Assembly (NCBI GenBank): GCA_001464385.1
Contig: LNFB01000389.1
Span: 1 to 60,560, forward strand
Direction of reading: 5' to 3'
Source: Deltaproteobacteria bacterium Ga0077550
GTDB lineage: Bacteria; Myxococcota_A; Polyangia; Nannocystales; Nannocystaceae
DNA length: 60,560 bases
The notes beneath the pieces were generated by a model. The model was not told where the DNA came from and did no database searches. It worked only from the letters and a program-made list of their open reading frames with translations. Numbering within the stretch: the stretch's first letter is position 1; every line of letters begins with the position of its first letter. Position numbers and translations under genes: made by a program. Positions 48,217 through 60,547 of this stretch are shown in pieces.

Positions 48217-48377
48217 TCGATCAGCGTGGGACCGGAGGCGTCTTGCGCCTAGCGAAAGCCCTGCGCCCCACGGCCGGATCCGGCGAGCGATCGACGCTGC
48301 AACTGCGGAGTCGATCCGGCGCTCCCCGCAGCATGTGCCGCACCATCGGTGCGGCCGATGGGCACACTGACGAGGCC

Positions 48378-48641
48378 ATGCCAGCGAACAAGCCCGCAAC
48401 CGACGCTCCCCCGACCACCGACCTCGCCGGCGACATCCTGCGGGTCGCCGACGAGATCCGCGTGCGCATCCACCTCGCCGGCATGGAGGCCAAGGACGCG
48501 TGGACCAAGCTCGAGCCCCGGGTGAAGGAGCTCGAGCGCAAGCTCGGTCACGCCAGTGATCGCGCGGCGGCCGAGCTGGACGAGGTCGGTCGGACACTGC
48601 GGCACGAGCTCGATCGGCTGCACAAGACGCTGTTCGGCTGA
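48378..48641 (+). CDS. Small helical (coiled-coil) protein, unknown
   Basis: 87 residues from the ATG at 48378. A Pro/Thr/Ala N-terminus is followed by one long amphipathic helix with heptads (DILRVADEIRVRIHL, then DAWTKLEPRVKELERKLG, then LDEVGRTLRHELDRLHK). No membrane or signal segment. It is divergent from the hemerythrin gene (161 bp between starts) and convergent with the MacB-like permease gene (16 bp). The family is not recognised; it may be a partner protein or nucleoid-type helical bundle. Confidence 0.55.
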   Translation: MPANKPATDAPPTTDLAGDILRVADEIRVRIHLAGMEAKDAWTKLEPRVKELERKLGHASDRAAAELDEVGRTLRHELDRLHKTLFG

Positions 48642-48657
48642 GCCGCCGCGCGGCGCG

Positions 48658-49865
48658 TCACTCGAAGCGCAGGGCCACGATCGGCCGCAGGTGCGCGGCC
48701 TTGCGCGCCGGGAACACGCCGAAGAGCACGCCCACCACGACCGAGACGCCCACGGCGAGCGCGGCGGCCATCGGTGGCAGCGAGAACGGCAGGTCGAGCA
48801 CGCGGCTGGCCGCGTACGAGCCCACGGCGCCGAGCAGCAGCCCGAGCATCCCGCCGGCCAGCGAGAGCACCACGGCCTCGACCAGGAATTGCGCGAGGAT
48901 GTCGCGGGCGCGGGCCCCCACCGCGAGGCGGATGCCGATCTCCCGCGTTCGCTCGGTCACCGAGACCAGCATGATGTTCATGATGCCGATGCCGCCGACC
49001 ACGAGCGAGATCGCGGCGACGCCAGCGAGCAGCGAGGTGAGCACGCCCGTGATCGTGCCCATGATCGCGATGAGCTCGCGCATGTCTCGGACCGTGAAGT
49101 CGTCGTCCTCGCCCTCGAGTACCCGCCGGCGCTGGCGCATCAGCGACTGGACCTGGGCCTTGGCCTCGTCGATGCGGTCCTCCGCGACCGCCGACAGCAT
49201 CATCACGCCGATGCGGTCGTCGCCCATGATGCGCCGGCCGTAGGTCGTCGAGGGCATCAGCACGAGGTCGTCCTGGTCCTGGCCGAACGTCGATGCGCCC
49301 TTGGGCTCGAGGACGCCGACGACCGTGCAGGCGAGATCGTGGACCCGGATCTCGGCGCCGATCGGATCGACGGACCCGAACAGCTCGATGCGGTTGGTCT
49401 CGCCGATGACGCAGACCTTGGCCCCCTGCCGCTCGTCCTCCTCGGTGAGGCCGCGGCCCATCACGGTCAGCCACTGCCGGATCTCCAGGTATGACGGCGA
49501 GACCCCGTAGAGGTTGGTGCTGCGGTTCTCGTCGCCCGTGACGACGCGGACCGATCGCACGTTCATCACCGAGGCGGCGCGCACGGCCGGACATTCGCGG
49601 CCGATCGCCGCGAGGTCGTCGCGGGTGAACAGCGGCGCGCCGAGGCTCGCCCCGCCCATGCCCTGGGTGGCGCCGGGCATCAGCATCAGCATGTTGCTGC
49701 CCATGCCCGACAGCTCGCCGGTGACCATTGCGGTCGCGCCGGCGCCCATCGACTGCATGATGATCACGGCGGCGACGCCGATGACGACGCCGAGGGTCGT
49801 GAGCAGCGAGCGGAGCTTCGACCGCAGCAGGGCCGACACCGCCAGGCCGGTGGTGGTCGCGAGCC

Positions 49866-49869
<4 letters not shown>
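48658..49869 (-). CDS. MacB-type ABC transporter permease
   Basis: 403 residues. It has the MacB/FtsX layout: one membrane helix near residues 20-42, a large periplasmic domain (about 45-270), then three helices, with the signature GGIGIMNIMLVSVTERTREIGIR at the start of the second. The start overlaps the ATPase gene stop by 4 bp. With the ATPase and adaptor it should form a tripartite mechanotransmission pump that exports peptides, siderophores or antibiotics through a TolC-like channel; no outer-membrane channel is present in this window. Confidence 0.9.
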
Positions 49870-50573
<704 letters not shown>

Positions 50574-50574
50574 G

Positions 50575-51801
50575 CTACTTCTCCCCGTACGCCGTGCGGC
50601 CCGCCGGCGTCAGATCGACGAGCACCGTGTCGTCGGCTTGCAGCGCGCCGTCGTCGTCGATCTGGGTGTTCATGCCGTCGCTGATGCCGGGGATCACCCG
50701 CACGCCGACCAGGGCGTCGTCACGCAGGACCCAGACGGTGTGCTTGGCGGCCTGCTGTTCGGGCGGCGTGAACCGCAGCGCTGCGTTGGGCACGTGCAGG
50801 GTGTCCTCGACCGCGGCGGTGCGGACCTTCACGGACGCGGTCATGCCCGGTCGCAGCAGCCGCTCGGGGTTCTCGACGTCGAGCACCGCCTCGTAGGTCA
50901 CGACGTTCTGCACGACCTTGGCGGCCGAGCGGACCTCGGTGACGACCGCGTCGAAGGTGCGCTGGGGGAACGCGTCGACGGTGAAGCTGGCGCGCTCGCC
51001 GGGCTCGACCTCGCCCATGTCAGCCTCGTCGATCGCCGCGACCACGCGCATCGCCACGAGGTCCTCGGCGATGGTGAACAGCACCGGGGTCTGGAACGCC
51101 GCGGCGACCGTCTGCCCGGCCTCGACGTTGCGCGAGATGACCACGCCGTCGATGGGCGAGGTGACCTCCGCGTAGCGGTGGCTGGTCTCGGCGACCCGGG
51201 CGTTGGCGCGCTGCAGCTCGAGCTGCGCCGTCGCCGACTTGATCGCGGCCTCCGTGGTCGCCTCGGTCGAGCGCAGGTTCTCGAGGATCTCGGCCGACTC
51301 GATGCCGCGGTCGAACAGGGATTGGCTCCGCGCGAGCTGCCGCTTGGCCCGCGTCCGCTCGACCTTGGCCTGCTCGAGCGCGGCCTGGGCCGCCTTCACG
51401 CTCGCGCGCGACTGCTCGACCTGCGCGTCGAGGCTCTCGGTGTCGAAGCGCGCGAGCACCTGGCCTCGGGTCACCGCGTCGTTGAAGTCGACCTCGACCG
51501 ACGCGAGGCGGCCGGAGATCTGCGCGCCGACCTGCACCGTGGTGCGGGCCTCGACTCGCCCGGTGGCGCTCACCTCCCGCAGGACCGGGCCGCGCCCGAC
51601 GGTGTCGCTGCGGAAGCGATCGGCGAGCGGGACGGGGCGCGGGCGCAGGAGGTAGACCGCGGCCCCGATCGCGACGCAGACCACCACCGCGATCGCGATC
51701 CGGATCGCGATGCGACGGCGACGGGCACGCTGCTCGTGATCGATGACCTCGCGCAACGCGGGGTGGGACGCAGGGGCGGCGGAGGCGGCGGACGCAGGCA
51801 T
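50575..51801 (-). CDS. MacA/HlyD-family periplasmic adaptor
   Basis: 408 residues. An Arg-rich cytoplasmic N-terminus precedes one membrane anchor (residues about 31-52). Then come a lipoyl/barrel-sandwich strand (VEARTTVQVGAQISGRLASV), a coiled-coil hairpin (about 120-210, with SLFDRGIESAEILENLRST), the second lipoyl half (ITSPIDG-like EVTSPIDGVVISRNVEAG), a beta-barrel and a membrane-proximal domain. This is the standard MacA organisation. First gene of the adaptor-ATPase-permease operon. Confidence 0.9.
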   Translation of the reverse strand: MPASAASAAPASHPALREVIDHEQRARRRRIAIRIAIAVVVCVAIGAAVYLLRPRPVPLADRFRSDTVGRGPVLREVSATGRVEARTTVQVGAQISGRLASVEVDFNDAVTRGQVLARFDTESLDAQVEQSRASVKAAQAALEQAKVERTRAKRQLARSQSLFDRGIESAEILENLRSTEATTEAAIKSATAQLELQRANARVAETSHRYAEVTSPIDGVVISRNVEAGQTVAAAFQTPVLFTIAEDLVAMRVVAAIDEADMGEVEPGERASFTVDAFPQRTFDAVVTEVRSAAKVVQNVVTYEAVLDVENPERLLRPGMTASVKVRTAAVEDTLHVPNAALRFTPPEQQAAKHTVWVLRDDALVGVRVIPGISDGMNTQIDDDGALQADDTVLVDLTPAGRTAYGEK

Positions 51802-51896
51802 CGCGGGACTCGAGCCCAGACGGTAAGCCCGCAGCGGCTGCGCCTGGGACGAAGGCTGCGCGCGCGCGCGGCCACGGACGCGACAACGTTGCGGGG

Positions 51897-53768
51897 TTAC
51901 GGCGCGACGCCGGCTGCGCCCACGTCCGCGCCGACGTCCGAGTCGGGCGAAGCGTCGGCGTCGGCGATCTCGCCCTCGTCGAGGCCGGCCGCGACCATCT
52001 CGGCGTAGGCGCCACCCTTGGCCATCAGATCGTCGTGGGTGCCCATCTCGACGATCTCGCCCTGGCGCAGCACGAGGATCCGATCGGCGCGGCGGATCGT
52101 CGACAGCCGGTGCGCGATCACGATGACGCTGCGACCCGCGAGCAGCGTCTCGATCGCGCGCTGGACCTTCTGCTCGGTGACGCTGTCGACGCTGGCCGTC
52201 GCCTCGTCGAGGATGAGGAGGGTCGGCTCGCGCGCGGCGACGCGGGCGAAGGCGATGAGCTGGGCCTCGCCCGAAGACAGGTTCGCGCCGCGCTCGCCGA
52301 CGGCGAAGCCGAGCCCGCCGCGCAGGGCGATCACGTGGTCGGCCTGCACGACCTCGAGCGCGCGCTCGAGCCGGTGGCGATCGCCGGCGAGCTCGGGATC
52401 GCCGAGCGACACGTTGTACGCGACGTCGTCGTCGAACAAGAACACATCCTGCTGGACCATGAGTACGCGCCGACGCAGCTCGGCGGGCGCCATGTCCGAG
52501 AGCTCGACGTCGCCGTCCGGGGTGACCAGCGCGACGCTGCCGCGGTAGCCGTCGTAGAACCGCGTGAGCACGCGTCCGAGGCTGCTCTTGCCCGAGCCGG
52601 TGCGGCCGACCACCGCGATGACCTCACCCGGCGCGACGTCGAACGAGATGCCGCGCAGGACGTCGGGGCCGTCGGACTTGTAGCGGAAGCGCAGGTCGCG
52701 GACGCGGATGGCCCCGCGCCAGTGGGCCAGCGCGTCGGCCGTGGCGCCCCCGCCCTCGGCGGGCTCGTCGAGCAGGCCGTAGATGCGCTCGAGCGACGCC
52801 GAGGCGCGCTGGATCGTGGCCAGCTTGCCCGAGAACTCCTTGATCGGCCCGAACACGCGCTGCAGGTAGTCGACGAACGCGAACAGCAACCCGAGCGTGA
52901 TGGCGCCGCCGGAGGTCACGCTCGGCGCGGCGAAGTAGATCATCAGCGCGATGGTGAACGCCGAGATGCCGTCCATCAGCGAGAACAGCAGCGCGTCCAG
53001 GAGGTTGGCCCGCTTGGTCGCGTCGAGGTTGCGCTCGCCGAGGCGGGCGTACTCCTTCAACGCCGCCTGCTCGCGGCCGAAGAGCTGCACCACCGTGACG
53101 CCGGTGAGCTGCTCGGCGAGGAAGCCGGTCTGCGCGGCCTGGGCCTTGCGCACCTCGAGCTGCAGGCGCCGCAGCGCCGCGCCGAAGTAGCGGACCAGCA
53201 CGTACAGCACCGGGGCGACGGTGATCGTGATGAGCGTGAGCTGCGCGTCGAGGACGAACATCGCCACGACGATCGAGCCGATCATCACGACGTCGGTGAG
53301 GATCGTGAAGACGCCGAAGGCCAAGGTCTCGCTCAGGGCCTCGATGTCGCTGGTGGTGCGGCTGAGCAGGCTGCCGATCGCGTTGTTGTCGTAGAAGCGG
53401 GCCGGCAGACGCAGCACGTGGGCGAACACGGTGCGGCGCGTGTCGCTGATCGTGGCGTGGCCGCCGCGCTGCAGCGCGTAGACCTGCACCGCCGAGCACA
53501 GGAACTCGGCCACGACCGCGACGAGGAAGACGATCCCGAGCACGCGCAGGCCGATCGCGTCGCCCTCGGGGATCTCGGTGTCGATCGCCGCCTTCAGCAG
53601 CAGGGGCCGCAGCGTCGACAGGCCCGCGACCAGCGGGATCATCGCGACGCCGAACCAGATCCACCGCCGGTGGGGCCGCGCGAACGACCAGAACCGCCGC
53701 AGCAGCGACCACGTGCTCGCGGGGGCGACCCCGGGCTTGCGCAGCGAGGAGCTCGACGCGTCGCTCAT
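51897..53768 (-). CDS. ABC exporter half-transporter, consensus ATP site (MdlB-like)
   Basis: 623 residues from the ATG at 53768, which overlaps the partner gene's stop by 4 bp. Six membrane helices (about 35-320), then an ATPase domain with Walker A GRTGSGKSS, the non-standard signature LSSGEAQLIAFARV, and a complete Walker B LLILDEATASVD plus VIAHRLST. Its intact Walker B Glu and its altered signature complement the opposite changes in the partner, the pattern of heterodimeric exporters with one degenerate site. Substrates of such pairs are lipids, drugs or peptides. The 95 bp downstream to the MacA gene hold nothing obvious. Confidence 0.9.
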   Translation of the reverse strand: MSDASSSSLRKPGVAPASTWSLLRRFWSFARPHRRWIWFGVAMIPLVAGLSTLRPLLLKAAIDTEIPEGDAIGLRVLGIVFLVAVVAEFLCSAVQVYALQRGGHATISDTRRTVFAHVLRLPARFYDNNAIGSLLSRTTSDIEALSETLAFGVFTILTDVVMIGSIVVAMFVLDAQLTLITITVAPVLYVLVRYFGAALRRLQLEVRKAQAAQTGFLAEQLTGVTVVQLFGREQAALKEYARLGERNLDATKRANLLDALLFSLMDGISAFTIALMIYFAAPSVTSGGAITLGLLFAFVDYLQRVFGPIKEFSGKLATIQRASASLERIYGLLDEPAEGGGATADALAHWRGAIRVRDLRFRYKSDGPDVLRGISFDVAPGEVIAVVGRTGSGKSSLGRVLTRFYDGYRGSVALVTPDGDVELSDMAPAELRRRVLMVQQDVFLFDDDVAYNVSLGDPELAGDRHRLERALEVVQADHVIALRGGLGFAVGERGANLSSGEAQLIAFARVAAREPTLLILDEATASVDSVTEQKVQRAIETLLAGRSVIVIAHRLSTIRRADRILVLRQGEIVEMGTHDDLMAKGGAYAEMVAAGLDEGEIADADASPDSDVGADVGAAGVAP

Positions 53769-55585
53769 GCGTCGTCCATCCCCTGGCCCTCTTGGTGCGC
53801 GTGCGTCTCGGCGTAGAGCCCGCGCTGGCGGAGCAGCGCGGCATGGGTGCCGCGCTCGACCAGGCGGCCGTGGTCGAGCACGAGGATCTCGTCGGCGTGC
53901 TCGAGCACGCTGGTGCGATGCGAGACGATGATCGTCGTCGGTGCGCTGCCGCCCTCGCCCGAGCGCAGCGCCCGGATCGCGGCGACGAGCTTGGCCTCGG
54001 TGTTGTGATCGACCGCCGCGAGCACGTCGTCGAGCACGAGCAACGGGCGATGGCGGTACAGCGCGCGCGCCAGGGCGGCGCGCTGGCGCTGGCCGCCCGA
54101 GAGCATGACGCCGCGCTCGCCGACCACCGTGTCGAGCCCCTGCGGGAGCTGGGCGATGTCGTCCTGCAGGCACGCGGCGGCGAGCACCGCGTCGAGCCGC
54201 GGATCCGGCTCGGGGGCCTCGCGCTCGGCCTTCGGCTTGGCCTTGCCGCGCGCCCGCGGGTTGGCGTCCGCCAGCGTGATGTTGTCCCGCAGCCGGGTCG
54301 AGAACAGAAACGGCGCCTGCGGAACCACGGCCATCCCGGCGCGCAGGTCGGCGAGCGAGGCCTCGACCACGTCGACGCCGTCGACGAACACCGTGCCCGG
54401 CGGCGGCGTGTAGACGCGGGTCAGCAGGTTGACGAGCGTCGTCTTGCCCGAGCCGGTCTTGCCGAAGATGCCGAGGGTCTTGCCGGGGGCGACGCTCGCG
54501 TCGATGCCGTCGACGGCGGGGCGCGTCGTGCCCTCGTACGTGAACGACAGGCCGCGGATCTCGAGCCGGGGCGGGCCGTCGATCGACAGCGGTCGCTGCA
54601 CCGGTGGGAGCTCGTCCGGCGTGTGTAGCAGCTCGGCCACGCGGCTCGTGGCGACCATGCCGCGGCCGACGACCCACGCCAGTGACGTCAGCGTGCTGAC
54701 GAGCGACACCAGCAGCGCGGTGAACGTGGCGAGATCGCCGACGCCGAGCTCACCGGCGATGACCCGGTTGCCGCCGGCCCACAGCACGGCGCCCGCGCCG
54801 ACCAAGCCCGAGAACCCGAGCACCGGCATGCCGAACGACCGGATCGCGGAGATGCGCAGCTGCAGCGCCAGGTACTCGCCGTTGCGCTCGTCGAAGCGGC
54901 GCAGGGTCGCGGCCTCGGCCGCGTGCGAGCGGATGGTGCCCACCCCCGAGTACGACTCGAGCACGCGATCCGACAGCCGCGCGAGCTGCTGCATGCCGTC
55001 GCGGACCATCGTGAAGAAGCGCTTCACCGTCCAGCGCATGTAGGCGGCGCCGAACGCCACCGGCACCAGGCACCACACCGTGAGCGCGACGTCGGTGGTC
55101 GCCATCTGCCACAGGTGCATCGGGATCGCGACGGCGACGTTGATGACCTGCAGCCCGACGAAGCCCACGAGCAGTCGCACCGAGGTGGTGTCGTTGCTCG
55201 CGACGCTGATGAGCTCGCCGACCTTGTGGCGGTTGAAGTACGGGCGCTGCAGGCCGAGCAGGCGCTCGAACAAGTCGATGCCGAGGCGGTACTCGATCTC
55301 GCGGCCGGGGTTGAAGAACAGCACCCGCGACAGGGTCCGCACCGCGATGACCACCACCGCCAGGAACATCAGCTCGACGGCGATGCCGCGGGCCTGGGCC
55401 AGCACGGCGGCGCCGCGACCCTCGAGCAGGGCGCTGCGGCCCTCGAGAAGGTTGAGGGCGTCGCCGAGCAGCGCCGGGATGCGTACGACCGCGTAGTTGG
55501 TCGCCAGCAGCGCCGCGAACCCCAGCACGTACTGCACGAGGTTGCGCCGCGCGTAGCCGGCGAGGAAGCGGAAGGTCCCGGTCAC
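53765..55585 (-). CDS. ABC exporter half-transporter, degenerate ATP site (MdlA-like)
   Basis: 606 residues from the GTG at 55585; the frame to the left is the antisense-free leader of the preceding lipoprotein repeat and is not expected to be translated. Six membrane helices (about 20-310) are followed by an ATPase with Walker A GKTGSGKTT, the normal signature LSGGQRQRAALARAL, and Walker B LLVLDDVLAAVD, where Asp520 replaces the catalytic Glu. An insertion rich in Lys, Arg and Glu (RARGKAKPKAEREAPEPD) precedes the signature. With the next gene it forms an MdlAB/BmrCD-type heterodimer. It follows the repeat-tailed lipoprotein by 32 bp. Confidence 0.9.
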   Translation of the reverse strand: MTGTFRFLAGYARRNLVQYVLGFAALLATNYAVVRIPALLGDALNLLEGRSALLEGRGAAVLAQARGIAVELMFLAVVVIAVRTLSRVLFFNPGREIEYRLGIDLFERLLGLQRPYFNRHKVGELISVASNDTTSVRLLVGFVGLQVINVAVAIPMHLWQMATTDVALTVWCLVPVAFGAAYMRWTVKRFFTMVRDGMQQLARLSDRVLESYSGVGTIRSHAAEAATLRRFDERNGEYLALQLRISAIRSFGMPVLGFSGLVGAGAVLWAGGNRVIAGELGVGDLATFTALLVSLVSTLTSLAWVVGRGMVATSRVAELLHTPDELPPVQRPLSIDGPPRLEIRGLSFTYEGTTRPAVDGIDASVAPGKTLGIFGKTGSGKTTLVNLLTRVYTPPPGTVFVDGVDVVEASLADLRAGMAVVPQAPFLFSTRLRDNITLADANPRARGKAKPKAEREAPEPDPRLDAVLAAACLQDDIAQLPQGLDTVVGERGVMLSGGQRQRAALARALYRHRPLLVLDDVLAAVDHNTEAKLVAAIRALRSGEGGSAPTTIIVSHRTSVLEHADEILVLDHGRLVERGTHAALLRQRGLYAETHAHQEGQGMDDA

Positions 55586-55617
55586 AGGGGGGCGGTCGTC
55601 AGGCGCGGAGGCGGGCG

Positions 55618-56349
55618 TCAGCCGGCCTTCTTGTCGTCGGCCTTCTTGTCGTCGGCCTTCTTGTCGTCGGCCTTCTTGTCGTCGGCCTTCGCGTCGCCCT
55701 TCGCGTCGCCCTCGGCACCGGGCTCCGGCGTCGCGACGAGCGTCTCGTCCTTCTCGATCTCGTCGAGGATGGTGCCGACCGCGTCGAGCTGCTTGCGGAT
55801 CTCGCCGAGCGTGGTCGCGAACGCCTCCTGCTTGCTGATCTCGGGCCCCAGATCGCCGCCGAGGTCCTCCCACGCCTGGATCGCCCCGCCGAGCTGCGAC
55901 TGCGTGTTGCCGCCCTCGCTGCCCTTCTTGGTCAGCTCGTCGTAGCCCTTGATGATCTTCGAGACGTCCTTCTTGTACTTCTCGTTCCACGACTCGAACG
56001 CCGCGGCGTTGGCCCACTTGGGCGCGGCCTTCTCGACCTCGTCGAGCTTCTTGCGGACGTCCGTGAGGAGCTTGCGGTAATCCGCGAGGTGCTCCTTGAT
56101 GTAGATCTTGCTGTCCCGCTCGTACTTCTCCTTGGCCTCGGCCATGACCTCCTCGTTGCTCTTGAAGCCGGCCTTGCGGCGGGCCTCCTCGAGCTCCGCC
56201 TGGGACTTCTTGGTCGAGGGGGTCTGCTTGAGATCGAAGGCGGTCTTGCCCTTGTCCTGGGCCTTCTCCTCGGTGCGGGTGTTGTCACAGCCGCCGATCG
56301 CGACGAGCGAGACGAGCGAGACGAAGCAGAGGGACACGACGCTGCGCAT
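55618..56349 (-). CDS. Lysine/glutamate-rich helical lipoprotein with C-terminal repeats
   Basis: 243 residues from the ATG at 56349, chosen over an in-frame GTG at 56364 because GAGGA lies 9 bp upstream. The signal peptide ends in the lipobox IGGC. The rest is long charged helices (QAELEEARRKAGFKSN, AKEKYERDSKIYIKEHL, YRKLLTDVRKKLDEVEK) and ends in a Lys/Asp/Ala tail with four copies of ADDKK. It is first in line before the ABC exporter genes and may be part of that transport unit. Family not recognised. The 99 bp before it show no clear promoter. Confidence 0.7.
   Translation of the reverse strand: MRSVVSLCFVSLVSLVAIGGCDNTRTEEKAQDKGKTAFDLKQTPSTKKSQAELEEARRKAGFKSNEEVMAEAKEKYERDSKIYIKEHLADYRKLLTDVRKKLDEVEKAAPKWANAAAFESWNEKYKKDVSKIIKGYDELTKKGSEGGNTQSQLGGAIQAWEDLGGDLGPEISKQEAFATTLGEIRKQLDAVGTILDEIEKDETLVATPEPGAEGDAKGDAKADDKKADDKKADDKKADDKKAG
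55626..55685. repeat. 15-bp tandem repeat, 4 copies (coding)
   Basis: The unit CCTTCTTGTCGTCGG occurs four times in tandem (55626, 55641, 55656, 55671) at the 3' end of the lipoprotein gene, encoding the ADDKK pentapeptide tail. Confidence 0.9.
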
Positions 56350-56448
56350 GGGACCGATCCTCACGGGGTGAGCCCGAAAGGTACCAGGCGAGGCCCGCCG
56401 GTGGCGCGATACTTCGGTGGTGATCGACCCGCGGGCGACAGAACACCG

Positions 56449-59238
<2,790 letters not shown>

Positions 59239-59282
59239 TCGGCCGGGAGTGTACCCCGGTCGTGGGGCGGGACACCGCGCGG

Positions 59283-60341
59283 TCACGCCGCGGACCAGTC
59301 GATCGCGTCGAACAGCGCGCGGAGCTTCGCGGCGCGCCCCGGGTTCACGGCGCACCACTCGACGCGCCCGCGGAGCTGGGCCTCGAGCTCGGCGAGCGGG
59401 AGGTCGCTCTGGGTGCGCGGACCGAGGCGGACGCAGTTGAACAGCGTCGCGCGCAGGCGATCGTAGGTGTCCCGCGGTACGTTGGGACGCGCGTTCACGA
59501 CGAGGCCGGTCACCGTCTGGCGCACGCCCCGGGGCTGGAGCCGGGTCTTGCGCGGGTGGATGACGAAGCCCTCCTCCACCGCGATCCGGCAGATCGTCGA
59601 GACACACGCGTGCGCGCCGCGGCGCAGCGCGTCGCCGCCGGAGATCGTGAGATCGTCGGCGTAGCGCGTGTATCGGCAGTCCATCGATCGCGCGAGCGCG
59701 GCCAGGCGGCGATCGAGCCCGAGGGCCGCGAGGTTCGCGAGGGATGGGGAGGTCGGCGCGCCCGCAGGCAGGTGCGGTCCGGCGTACTGCGCCAGCCGAC
59801 GTCGACGCTCGCGCAGCGCGACGCTCGAGAGCGACGGCGAGGCCGGTCCCCAGACGGCGAGCGGCGTCGCGTTCGTGCACAGGCCCGTCAGTAGCCGCCG
59901 CACTGCGACGGGATAGCCGAGCGCGCCGAAGATCGCGTGCACGCGCGACGCCGGGATGGACGCGAAGAAGTCGCGGAGGTCGACGCGGATCACCATCGCC
60001 TGTCCGGCGTGCAGCTCGGCGCTGGTGACCGCGCTGCGTCGTCGCACGAACCCATGGGCGGCGTCGTGTGGCGGCACGCGATCCAGGAGCCGGCGCAGCA
60101 CACGGCGCTGCGCCGCCTTCAACCGGGGCTTCGGCGCCTCGATCAACCGCTCGCCGCCGTCGGCCTTGCGAGCGCACGCGTAGTGATAGTGCCGCGCGGT
60201 CGGTCGTCGCCGTCGCTCATGGCCCTCGAGATCGGCGAGGCCGTGCAGCGCCGCGTCGTCGAGCGCGAGGAAGTCCGCGAGCGCGCGCGGGTCGGCGAGC
60301 GCGGGCAGCTCGAACGCGGGCAACATGACGAACGCGAGCAT
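59283..60341 (-). CDS. Retron-type reverse transcriptase
   Basis: 352 residues. The ATG at 60341 has GAGG about 8 bp upstream; the Met at 60326 is an alternative. Reverse-transcriptase blocks appear in order: EAPKPRLKAAQRRVL, HGFVRRRSA, VIRVDLRDFFASIP (Asp121), LPAGAPTSPSLANLAAL, the catalytic YTRYADDLTISG (Asp229, Asp230), and the retron hallmark VTG at 277-279 (QTVTGLVVN). It is strikingly like the retron RTs of E. coli and Myxococcus in motif spacing and small size, and a matching msr-msd RNA lies directly upstream. The enzyme primes from the 2'-OH of a guanosine in the RNA to make msDNA. A TNATP element near the usual NAxxH region is present. No maturase or endonuclease domain, so it is not a group II intron. 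Confidence 0.95.
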   Translation of the reverse strand: MLAFVMLPAFELPALADPRALADFLALDDAALHGLADLEGHERRRRPTARHYHYACARKADGGERLIEAPKPRLKAAQRRVLRRLLDRVPPHDAAHGFVRRRSAVTSAELHAGQAMVIRVDLRDFFASIPASRVHAIFGALGYPVAVRRLLTGLCTNATPLAVWGPASPSLSSVALRERRRRLAQYAGPHLPAGAPTSPSLANLAALGLDRRLAALARSMDCRYTRYADDLTISGGDALRRGAHACVSTICRIAVEEGFVIHPRKTRLQPRGVRQTVTGLVVNARPNVPRDTYDRLRATLFNCVRLGPRTQSDLPLAELEAQLRGRVEWCAVNPGRAAKLRALFDAIDWSAA

Positions 60342-60348
60342 CGCCCGA
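60334..60348 (-). repeat. Second a2-like arm over the RT start codon
   Basis: Minus-strand TCGGGCGATGCTCGC, identical to the a2 arm at 60383-60397 and also fully complementary to a1. The RT start codon (60339-60341) lies inside it. The longer direct repeat covers 60333-60358 and 60382-60407, 26 bases with one mismatch, 49 bp apart. Confidence 0.85.
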
Positions 60349-60382
60349 CCTCGCCGGTCCGCGCGTGGGCAGCGTCGCAGGC

Positions 60383-60547
60383 GCGAGCATCGCCCGACCT
60401 AGCCGGTGATGGGAGACCTGGAGCGCCGCCAGGCGCGGGGCCGGGGCTCGCCCCCGGCCAGATGGTCTCCCCCCGAGTGGACAGACGAGGACGATCCCGT
60501 GGGGTTACCCCACGGAGGGCCGATGGCCCCACTCGGGCGATGCTCGC
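60383..60547 (-). ncRNA. Retron msr-msd RNA
   Basis: About 165 nt from a1 to a2 on the minus strand, directly upstream of the RT. a1 (60533-60547) and a2 (60383-60397) form a 15-bp perfect inverted repeat. The base after a1 is G (60532), the candidate branching guanosine. msr-like hairpins follow: a 5-bp stem (60517-60529) and a perfect 8-bp stem with a 3-nt loop (60497-60515). The msd-like part is closed by the 8-bp stem 60464-60471 with 60411-60418, and holds a perfect 8-bp hairpin (60439-60459) and a 5-bp hairpin (60423-60436). This order, a1, G, msr stems, msd stem, a2, RT, is the known retron layout. The msd template is at most about 100 nt. The promoter is probably beyond the window's right end. 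Confidence 0.85.
60533..60547 (-). repeat. Retron a1 arm
   Basis: Minus-strand GCGAGCATCGCCCGA, exact reverse complement of the a2 arm and of its second copy at the RT start. It is followed by G at 60532. Confidence 0.85.

Noticed and set aside
48338..48354. CCGCACC/GGTGCGG 7-bp hairpin upstream of the small helical protein
   Set aside because: Perfect but short and GC-rich; such stems are expected by chance in this composition, and nothing ties it to a gene.
59239..60177. N-terminal extension of the kinase frame across the reverse transcriptase
   Set aside because: It reads through the RT gene in another frame on the same strand; the RT motifs are intact and the kinase domain begins after the ATG at 59238.
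59283..60341. Reverse transcriptase as a group II intron or diversity-generating retroelement
   Set aside because: There is no maturase or HNH domain, no intron domains V/VI, and no template/variable repeat pair; the VTG motif and upstream a1/a2 RNA fit a retron.
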